This document shows, piece by piece, positions 34,129-44,769 of a stretch of 44,769 nt of DNA. The stretch is from Collodictyon triciliatum (Eukaryota > CRuMs). Each line of letters opens with the position of its first letter. Positions within the stretch are counted from its first letter, which is position 1. A program made the translations under genes and the position numbers. The stretch is taken from assembly GCA_043381765.1 (NCBI GenBank), contig JBHJMP010000845.1, forward strand, positions 1-44,769, in the 5' to 3' direction. A model generated the notes under the pieces. The model made no database searches. It saw only the letters and a program-made list of their open reading frames with translations, and was not told where the DNA came from.

Positions 34129-37100
34129 ATGACTGTTGTGCGTAACACCCGCAGCAGCAAAACTCTGCTTTGTATTGCTTTGATCGCCGTCTCGTTTGTA
34201 GCCGTGTCTGTGTTTGCAGAAGGGTTGGACGATGTCTTCATCTCTTTTCTCAACCGCAAAAACCCGGACGGCACTACAGACTTGCAGATGCGGTTTGCTT
34301 TGTAGATACAATAAAATAAAGGAAACGACATGATTTATTTCTGCAGCCTCCTTTCATGTTGCTCTCTGTTGCATGATTTTTAAGTAACTTGAGGATTTTT
34401 TTCCAAGAAAAAGATAGCTGAGAGTTTTGTCTAGTTCACCGCGTGTAATATCTAAAATAAGTCATGTTTGAATACGACACTACTTTTCTTTCAAAAGCCT
34501 TCCCGACAAGCACTTTCTACGAACAAAGTCGCTCCTTCGTCTACAGACCGACCCTCAAGTTCTGTCGCACACTGGTAGGATTTATGCACTGAATCCATCA
34601 CTACCATAATTTATTCTCATCTCCCCAAGACGCTTAAGGTTAAGAGGCTTATTCCTTTGCCTAATATATATAGTTGCTTTTCTTGGTAACAAAAACAACA
34701 TTTCTGCATTTTCTTCTCTGACTTTCATACCATAGGCGACTTCGTGACTGTGAGCTGGGATGGAATCCTGGACCCCCACGAAGATGATTGGATCGGTACG
34801 CTAGATCTACTACTTACATCTAAATGATTTATTATTCAGAGAAAATATAAAGATCTAACGGGAAGGCATTTTCTTCATATTATCAAGGACTCTATATCTC
34901 ACCAGATGTGCCATTTGATGATTACTTGGATTATTATTGGGTTCGCGAGGTGAGTATTAAAGTTCTGGATATATTCCTTACATGACCCATGTACAGTTAA
35001 CTCGTTGTGTTAACAATAACTGACGCATAGAACAAGAGCAGTTTGCAAGGATACGGAGAGTTTACCTTTCCACTGGTAAACATGCGCAGGCCATATCTTT
35101 TCCGTTACTTCCAGTCTCAGGTACCCAAGATGGGGGATCTTATTTGCCCTCACATTCATACTTTGTTTAATTTGTTTTATTTCCTCTATGTCATCTCACT
35201 CACCTGTAAGTGCTGGAATGCAGGGTGACGATCACTATGTCTTGATTGCGGAAAGTAATCCTGTTACCTTTGCCAACACTTCGGAACCTACCCAGGGCCA
35301 CATTGCGTTGACAGGAAATCCTGACCAAATGAGGTTCTTTTCGTATAGAGGTTTTTATACCATATTCATCTCTCTCATGGAGTACATTTGTTTAATCTTG
35401 TAGGGTGATGTTTGTCACAAATACGTTCGATGTCCCAATTGTGAGATATGGCATCGACCCTCGGGCACTTGTGAATGTTGCTGTGGGCTCATCTCGCACA
35501 TATGGTGCTGATATGGTATGCAGTGATAACTAAGTTACTTGAGCATGGAAGGTTGATATGAACTTATTTTAACATTTAGTACGCCAACGATACGTTCAGC
35601 CTTTTCAACATGCCGAATGCTTAATACATTAGATTTGTGGTCGCCCTGCAAATATTGCTTCATCATTCTGGTTCATCGACCCTGGTGTAATCCACGACGT
35701 TTTGTTGCAAGACCTTCGCCCAGAGACGATTTACTACTATGTATGCTTGTCTTTATCTCGAAATTTAAGTCATGATATTTCCTATGATTAGTATGTCTTT
35801 CTCCTTTGGCAAACTGAAATAGTATTTTTTTTTCCTTTATTCGATTCAAAGGCAAACTGAAATAGTATGAATGCAACTGGACTCTCTCGCCTCTCTCGCA
35901 CATTTATGTACTTATTCATATATTCTGTGCTCATTACAACACGTACAGTCATACGGGCATGCTGATGGCATCATGAGTGATGTCCGCACTTTTAAAACTG
36001 CACCGTTGGTTGGTTCAACAGGTCCCTTTCAGTTTGCTGCTTTTGGTGATATTGGGCTTTCGGGTGCCCCTGGTGCGCAGACTACTGTGGATAGCATTCT
36101 CCGAAATGCCGATAACACAGATTTTGCACTTCTCTTCGGAGATATCTCGTATGCATTGGGTCGTGGCTCTACTTGGGAACAATTTATGAACTTTATGGAG
36201 CCTATGTCCACCCGAGTCCCTCTCATGGTCAGTATTGGTAAGTCAACATACCATCAACTAGCATTACATACACCAATTGGGCTTCCCCCTTTATTCGATT
36301 CAAGCGAAGGAATGCTTTTTAGATAATTTTTTTTAAAAAAAGTCTGACGTAGTTGTATGCGCCTAAAATACACCAAGTGGTTTATTTTGCGTTATCTAAA
36401 TGAATACTCAGATTCTATGAACCTCATTAATCGTTTCCTTTGGGGAAATAGGGCGATCCTTTTAAACTTCATCTCTATTAGGAAACCACGAATATTGCTA
36501 TCTAGATCAAAGCACTAAGGACCCCAGTGGTGCTACAGGGAACGGTTCACCTTATTTTGTTGTTGTTATTTTATTTTATTTTTATTGAAAGAGCATTGAT
36601 ACTGGCCTATTGGTTCTAAAGATTTAATGACGCAGGGTTTCATCCTGACTGGGGAAATTATGGAAATGGTGTTTTACTCAAGATACAATTTATCTGGCAA
36701 TAGACATATATCAACTCTGATCAGCTCCATAAAATCCACTAATTACCTATGGCTTCTGTTATCATATTCTCTTTTACCTTTATATGTTTGTGATAATATT
36801 TGCTCCATAATAGATGGAGGAGGTGAGTGTGGCGTCCCGACTTACTATCGATATCACATGCCTGATGTCAGCAATGGGAACTCGTTGTTTTGGTACAGGT
36901 AAAGGCGCATATTGACAGTATTTTGTCCATATAACTGTTTATAATAATGGCAACCATCTTCCTGGTCTCATATTTCTATTCTTTTTCGTGTCTGCCATAG
37001 CTTCAACCATGCAAACGTTCACATCATCCAATTTTCGACTGAGCATGGTAGGTCGACCAATAGTTTTTTTTTTTTTTTACTACTATTACCATTACTATTG

Positions 37101-37898
37101 CCATCATCATCACATATGTTATTTCTATGCATGTATGTATCATTTTCATCACTGGTTTTATCTACTGGTTTTTCGATAATATCGCACAATCGATAGATTT
37201 CCTTCCTGGATCGCCGATGTATAAATGGCTGGAATATGACCTAGCCTCTGTTAATCGTTCTGTTACCCCTTGGGTTATTGTTACCGGACATCGCCCTATG
37301 TATAACAGTGAAAAGTATTTTGATGATTTCAGGTTAGTTAAGAAGACTTCTTCAAGCACAATTATTATCTTTTTCAATCCACGAGGAAGAAATCCGCTCT
37401 ACCCGTCGCTCCTATTACAAGGTATAAGTCCTACACTAATAAATTACCCCTGCAATAACCATAGGGTGGCTGAAAATATGCAAATAGCACTGGAAGATTT
37501 GTTTGTAGCCTACAAGGTCGACCTGCTCCTCTATGGCCACTATCACAGCTACGAACGGTACTATTCATGTTCTTTGCTATTAATTTTTCTTCTGTTTTTG
37601 TATGTGTATGCCATTGAGTACGTAGCCTAGTCACTCATAACACCAACGACCACGTCACGTTTTTCTTGGAATATTTTCTCATGCTTTAAACTAAATACAC
37701 GCGACCATCCCAAAGAACGTGCCGCGTCTACCGAAACAAATGCGACCCCAACGGCCTCATTCACATCACTGTCGGCTCGGCCGGTGCTGGTCTGGACTCT
37801 GCAGACTATTTTGATGTAGAGTGGAGAGCGTATGCAGAACAGCAGCACGGATATGCCCAGATTTATGTGCGGTGTTTCCATCAATAACGGCCTGTTGA

Positions 37899-37991
<93 letters not shown>

Positions 37992-38140
37992 TATTATTTT
38001 GTCTTTGCAAATGCTCGCTCGTGTTTTGTGTTGGAAACTTTTCTAAATCTGGATGACAGGTGGACGACCGCACTCTGCGCCTGGACTTTATCCGCAACCG
38101 TGATAGTGTTGTGGCTGACACTCTGACACTAACGAAATAA
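34129..38140 (+). CDS. purple acid phosphatase (metallophosphoesterase), 18 exons
   Basis: Secreted or vacuolar dinuclear-metal phosphomonoesterase. Exons: 34129-34292, 34498-34574, 34736-34795, 34888-34949, 35031-35120, 35224-35333, 35404-35515, 35580-35593, 35633-35740, 35949-36237, 36482-36544, 36636-36668, 36814-36898, 37001-37047, 37197-37332, 37465-37557, 37716-37866, 38060-38140, about 591 residues. The N-terminus is a signal peptide (basic RNTRSSK, then a hydrophobic core ending SVFA). A beta-rich N-terminal domain (DFVTVSW... DDWIG) follows. All metal motifs are present: GDIG (about 299), GDISY (330), GNHE (363), GHRPMY (469) and GHYH (508). It resembles the long plant/protist class. 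The 14-nt exon at 35580-35593 joins its neighbour out of phase by one base, a lost base or an odd splice site. The stop TAA overlaps AATAAA at 38136-38141. Confidence 0.93.
35826..35850 (-). mobile_element. mini-insertion copy c with 18-bp target duplication
   Basis: A 25-bp insert, eight T then CCTTTATTCGATTCAAA, lies in a purple acid phosphatase intron between two perfect copies of GGCAAACTGAAATAGTAT (35808-35825 and 35851-35868). On the minus strand it reads TTTGAATCGAATAAAGG followed by A8. Perfect flanking duplication plus an A tail is the hallmark of target-primed retroposition. Confidence 0.8.
36285..36302 (-). mobile_element. mini-insertion copy f (core only)
   Basis: CCCCCTTTATTCGATTCAA, the same core with the GGGGG variant tail seen in copy b, in the next phosphatase intron. 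No clear flanking duplication was found. Confidence 0.4.
37902..37986. repeat. (CT)n microsatellite
   Basis: About 42 dinucleotide units in the last phosphatase intron (37867-38059), pyrimidine in sense. Confidence 0.97.
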
Positions 38141-38739
38141 ATACTGTCGCCAGCATCAGGCTCCGTCATCTTCAACTCCTCCTCTCGTANNNNNNNNNNN
38201 NNNNNNNNNNNNNNNNNNNNNNNNNNNNNNNNNNNNNNNNNNNNNNNNNNNNNNNNNNNNNNNNNNNNNNNNNNNNNNNNNNNNNNNNNNNNNNNNNNNN
38301 NNNNNNNNNNNNNNNNNNNNNNNNNNNNNNNNNNNNNNNNNNNNNNNNNNNNNNNNNNNNNNNNNNNNNNNNNNNNNNNNTCTCTCTCTCTCTGAGCCCC
38401 AAGCTAAGGTAAAGGTCGCGCTCCTGTATTGCTACGAAACGTTCGCACGAACAAAGCGTATTCTTCACGAATCAAAGTCCTTGCATAGGTGGTGCCCAGG
38501 AGCTTATTCATGAAAAGCCCAGTGATGGATGGAGGGAGAGGGCACCTCACGAGACCTATCTACGTTTCATTAAGCGAAATGCCCTGAAAGGGGTTCTCAC
38601 GGCATACGGACACAGGAAGAAAACGTTTAAAAATAGTATTGTATATTTGGGTTTAGTCAGAGTTTGTTTGCACAGTTTTGAAGAAAAGCGTAGAGGAGAT
38701 TTCTGTATCTCTGTGTTTGTTTTTGGTGTCGTTTTGTCT
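38141..38739. other. convergent intergenic region with assembly gap
   Basis: 3' flanks of the phosphatase and the EF-hand gene around the N run. The sequence right of the gap starts with (TC)n, so the gap probably covers a dinucleotide array. No gene recognised in the remaining sequence. Confidence 0.5.
38190..38380. other. assembly gap (191 N)
   Basis: Run of N bordered on the right by TCTCTCTCTCTCTC. Confidence 1.
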
Positions 38740-41204
<2,465 letters not shown>

Positions 41205-41312
41205 CTGGCGAGTGCATTCAAATACGGAATAGCGAGTCGGGTGGCAGGTACTGTGATGAGTGATCGAAATGGAAGAAATATTAGGGAAAGGTCTTCATGA
41301 GTTTGATGCCCC

Positions 41313-41412
41313 TGTTTGTTTGTTTGTTTGTTTGTTTGTTTGTTTGTTTGTTTGTTTGTTTGTTTGTTTGTTTGTTTGTTTGTTTGTTTGTTTGTTTGTT
41401 TGTTTGTTTGTG
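41313..41412. repeat. (TTTG)n microsatellite
   Basis: About 25 tetranucleotide units upstream of the last supported EF-hand gene exon. Whether it is intronic or intergenic is not resolved. The minus strand reads CAAA. Confidence 0.95.
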
Positions 41413-41665
41413 TATTTGCTTGTTTGATGGACAGAAGTAGGACAGGGGATATTTCGGCCGTGTGGCTTGATTGTTTGTCGGTGGCGTTGTCTTCAACGAA
41501 CTTCAATTTGAAAGTGCGGGTGGATTTCGGCAGAATTGGCGGAGGAAATCAGGTGTTGTCCTGAGACGCGCCAGGACAATACGGTTTTGAAACGGAAAAT
41601 TCCCCTGAAATCTTCACAACCAAACAATTGGCGAGGACGTTATTTTTTAAAAGTGGAATTGCTTT

Positions 41666-41700
41666 CCTCGCTACACTTTGAATCGAATAAAGGAAAAAAA
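41666..41700 (+). mobile_element. mini-insertion copy d with 11-bp or longer target duplication
   Basis: CCTCGCTACAC then TTTGAATCGAATAAAGG and an A9 tail, between GGAATTGCTTT at 41655-41665 and 41705-41715. The duplication extends to 15 bp with one mismatch (AAGTGG versus AAGAGG). Opposite orientation to copies a, b, c and f. Confidence 0.7.
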
Positions 41701-42076
41701 AAGAGGAATTGCTTTATCATTTATCCAAATAAGGATATTTTCGTGAATTAATCCCTTTTTTGTACTTGACATCAACACCCAAAATGGACATTCCTACCTA
41801 TTCGAATAACGGGCTTTTGTTCGGTGCTTTTGTCTTGGTATCCTTACAGCCAGAGGCAATATTTGAAATTCATTTCATATCATTAGATATCAATATTATC
41901 TACAATTATAATATTATATAGAGAAATTGACACTCTATTACGGATAATAATATCTAAATATTATGTTTTCCGCATTATAGTTTTTTCAATACACCCATTT
42001 TTGGAACGGGTTTGGCAAAGAGGCCCAAACCGAAGCTCTGCCTCCATAGATCTCTCAAGGACAACTCGCAAGATGG

Positions 42077-42691
42077 NNNNNNNNNNNNNNNNNNNNNNNN
42101 NNNNNNNNNNNNNNNNNNNNNNNNNNNNNNNNNNNNNNNNNNNNNNNNNNNNNNNNNNNNNNNNNNNNNNNNNNNNNNNNNNNNNNNNNNNNNNNNNNNN
42201 NNNNNNNNNNNNNNNNNNNNNNNNNNNNNNNNNNNNNNNNNNNNNNNNNNNNNNNNNNNNNNNNNNNNNNNNNNNNNNNNNNNNNNNNNNNNNNNNNNNN
42301 NNNNNNNNNNNNNNNNNNNNNNNNNNNNNNNNNNNNNNNNNNNNNNNNNNNNNNNNNNNNNNNNNNNNNNNNNNNNNNNNNNNNNNNNNNNNNNNNNNNN
42401 NNNNNNNNNNNNNNNNNNNNNNNNNNNNNNNNNNNNNNNNNNNNNNNNNNNNNNNNNNNNNNNNNNNNNNNNNNNNNNNNNNNNNNNNNNNNNNNNNNNN
42501 NNNNNNNNNNNNNNNNNNNNNNNNNNNNNNNNNNNNNNNNNNNNNNNNNNNNNNNNNNNNNNNNNNNNNNNNNNNNNNNNNNNNNNNNNNNNNNNNNNNN
42601 NNNNNNNNNNNNNNNNNNNNNNNNNNNNNNNNNNNNNNNNNNNNNNNNNNNNNNNNNNNNNNNNNNNNNNNNNNNNNNNNNNNNNNNNNNN
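42077..42691. other. assembly gap (615 N)
   Basis: Run of N. The flanks give no hint of what is missing. Confidence 1.
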
Positions 42692-43073
42692 AAAAGAGCA
42701 CCAAAACCTTCTAATTGTCTACTATATGCATTCATAGCAAGTCAGACCATGGGAGCGTCATTCCAAATAGGAATCCGTAGAGATTGATATCTTATGTTAT
42801 ATATGTTACTCTTCTTTGTCTTCCTATACCGAGTTTGCAATGCCTTATGTTCTAAATAATTATTTGATCGAATTTTAATTTATTTCATCCCATGACACAT
42901 CTCATACAAAAATTCAATCATAAAGTATATCTATGTTATGGATTCATATATCGAATGATGCCAGTGTCCTCAAATTTTGCTATAAATCGCATACTTCCGA
43001 ATAAACGTATAATGATTACTATTTAAGTATTATATTTCTCCTATTATTACTCGCACAATTTAATATCCAAATC

Positions 43074-43277
43074 ATGAATGGTAGGAGAACTATAAGGTAT
43101 GATTTGGAGCCAGACCGTTCCGGAAGCAAGAAAAGCGATCTTACAAAACAGATGGAACCAGAGAGTATCGCTGATAGGGTATCTTCTGTTTATTACGCTC
43201 AGAATATCGATAAAAATACCGCCTTAAAAAATTCATCTTTTCACCGAAGAATTTGTCAGAAAAAAACATAATCTTCG

Positions 43278-43322
<45 letters not shown>

Positions 43323-44302
43323 CATAGTTGTCATCATCAGTTTACCTATTATATTTTCCCCCTTTATTCGATTCAAAGTGCAGCGAGGTTATGGCAGTTT
43401 ACCTATTATATTTAATTTAACTGATTGAGACTATGCCATGACCGATTTTAGACTCCATATATTCCCACTTTGAAACTGAAAGAAAAGCAGGTTTCGAGCA
43501 TAGCAGCGGTTAGTCATATTACCATTTATGATAGTTTCAGAAAGATTCTCACATTTGTTCACATGTGATTTTGTAGCAAAGTATTATGAAATTTGTTTTA
43601 CATAAACGCTGCATAAAATGCCGGTTTATTACATGTAATAATCTTCTTACAACCAAATTTTATCATTCGATAGTCGACATATCGAGAGAATCTGTTCGAG
43701 ATTCTTCGAACATCTGACATTCGGAAATCAGTCGAAGAGCAGATACAGGTTGAATTTTTTTGTTTGTTTATAAATAACCATCATGTTGTAATCAATTTTT
43801 CTTTCTCATATATTTGATCTAATGACACATGCCCATTCTCTTCCTTCCCTCCAGACAATATCTGATCGAATACAATCAGCTCGAGAAATGAGAAAAGGCA
43901 GCAAAGATGTTTATGGGGATTCTCTCCCAAACACTTTAAGAGGGAATTTCAATTTACAAAAAATACAGAGCAGTGAAAAACAAGTAATGAAGCTATTATT
44001 TTCATACGAAGACGCATGATTGTATCCTTCTTTCCATATTTTCTGCGCATATATTTAGCCGCTATAAATATGCATCGGGATTTAATCACCAAAGTTAATG
44101 ACTTACCTAGTTCTTACCATTTTGAAAATAAAAGGTCAAGTTTGAGGTATATTCAGAGCCACTTGTGGTAGAATCGTCAGAATCCAAGTTATTTTTAACC
44201 GAAAGCAAGAGTGCTTATAAAAAATCGAACTCCTACCCTATTGCCGAAGAGAAGAGCTCTACTGAATATGATAGAAAAAAGCACAGCAAATCTAGAAGTA
44301 AG
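43074..44302 (+). CDS. unrecognised protein, five exons seen, 3' end outside or unresolved
   Basis: Exons 43074-43178 (possible start ATG), 43452-43490, 43674-43748, 43855-43983 and 44135-44302 are all in phase 0 with GT-AG borders, 156 residues so far. The third exon encodes a helical segment (YRENLFEILRTSDIRKSVEE) that recalls short N-terminal helical motifs of centrosomal or LisH-type proteins, but no family can be assigned. The fifth is charged and Ser/Lys-rich, ending KKHSKSRSK. The donor at 44303 implies at least one more exon. None is evident before the window ends. The first intron holds an (ATT)n array and mini-insertion copy b. Confidence 0.6.
43279..43322. repeat. (ATT)n microsatellite
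   Basis: About 14 trinucleotide units in the first intron of the 43 kb gene; T-rich in sense. Confidence 0.93.
43357..43394 (-). mobile_element. mini-insertion copy b with perfect 19-bp target duplication
   Basis: A 38-bp insert lies between two identical copies of CAGTTTACCTATTATATTT (43338-43356 and 43395-43413). On the minus strand the insert reads CCATAACCTCGCTGCAC, then TTTGAATCGAATAAAGG and GGGA. It is the clearest copy of the family. Confidence 0.85.
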
Positions 44303-44678
44303 GTAAGTCGCCAAACAGCCCTAAATTTAACAGTAATTCTGTATTTGGATGTATGAGTATGGATATGCCTTTGTCTATCTTAAGGAAATAAACATGTGAT
44401 CATTTTCAAATAAATTTTTTCTTTCAAATAAATCGATTCAAATAGTCTTCTCAATGGATAAAAATATGGCTATGCTTATTGAGATTTGCTTTGTATGATA
44501 CGATAAAATAAAATTTATACTCATACCATCGTGACCTTTCTTATATCATGAAAGCTTAACAAAGATGTTGGGTTGGAATTTGTTTCAAAAACTGAGAGGG
44601 AAAGCCACGTTGGAAAGAATTGGAGACTTATTCGAGACCTAATATGTTTGGATGTTTAAGACATATGTTTTTTTCATA
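44303..44678. other. AT-rich sequence, probably intron
   Basis: Follows the donor of the last seen exon of the 43 kb gene. No exon was recognised in it. Confidence 0.4.
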
Positions 44679-44769
44679 AATAATAAATAATAAATAATAA
44701 ATAATAAATAATAAATAATAAATAATAAATAATAAATAATAAATAATAAATAATAAATAATAAATAATA
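44679..44769. repeat. (AAATAAT)n minisatellite
   Basis: About 13 units of a 7-bp repeat running to the window end, so the array is longer than shown. The sense strand of the 43 kb gene would be A-rich here. Confidence 0.95.

Larger units (their letters stand above)
41205..43073. other. unresolved region with assembly gap
   Basis: Upstream of the EF-hand gene. A minus-strand stretch at about 41420-41510 (with the segment SSHTAEISPVLLLSIK) could be a further exon. Sequence at 42001-42076 is open on both strands up to the gap. After the gap, 42692-43073 is AT-rich without recognised features. Confidence 0.4.

Noticed and set aside
42001-42076. Basic short reading frames next to the second gap
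   Set aside because: Both strands are open only because the N run hides stops. The visible 76 bp is too short to support a gene.

Overview
The window is nuclear DNA of an intron-rich microbial eukaryote. Most genes are split into many short exons (some only 14-60 nt) by AT-rich introns with GT-AG borders, simple repeats are everywhere, and there are two runs of N (38190-38380 and 42077-42691). The proteins are ordinary eukaryotic ones: prolidase, a proteasome lid subunit, a Paf1-complex subunit, PP2C, purple acid phosphatase and a TEX9-like protein. TEX9 suggests a lineage that makes or once made cilia. The lineage cannot be fixed by reading alone. An intron-rich, repeat-rich flagellated protist (for example a rhizarian) or an early-diverging flagellated fungus would both fit.

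Layout: the 3' part of a disordered protein (+, to 934); prolidase with 16 exons (-, 1463-5557); an intronless seven-C2-domain protein (-, 6103-9504); a membrane protein of unrecognised family with 10 exons (+, 10986-14059); a small basic protein with a 5'UTR intron (-, 14415-14828); a PP2C phosphatase with 11 exons (-, 15526-18445); Rpn11/PSMD14 with 8 exons (+, 19249-21500); a TEX9-like coiled coil (+, about 21878-24843); a weak small gene candidate (+, 25414-25902); CDC73/parafibromin (-, 25868-29191); a KH-GYF-KH-KH-KH RNA-binding protein with 9 exons (-, 29738-33071); a secreted-type purple acid phosphatase with 18 exons (+, 34129-38140); an EF-hand protein with a long disordered N-terminus (-, 38740 to at least 41204); and an unrecognised gene (+, 43074-44302 or beyond). 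Exon models were built by hand from homology, splice borders and phase. Prolidase, the membrane protein, PP2C, Rpn11 and the KH protein close into whole numbers of codons.

The genes do not form an operon-like or pathway cluster. Three head-to-head pairs (C2/membrane protein, PP2C/Rpn11, KH protein/phosphatase) may share promoters. Two features stand out beyond the genes. First, there is a family of very small insertions ending in a conserved GAATCGAATAAAGG plus A-rich tail; the two clearest have perfect 18-19 bp target duplications, which points to retroposition of a minute or heavily truncated element. Second, simple repeats inside introns almost always have the pyrimidine- or T-rich strand as the sense strand, as if they were expanded polypyrimidine tracts. 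One KH-gene intron is a 126-nt stop-free, frame-preserving His-coding repeat, which gives it exitron-like properties.
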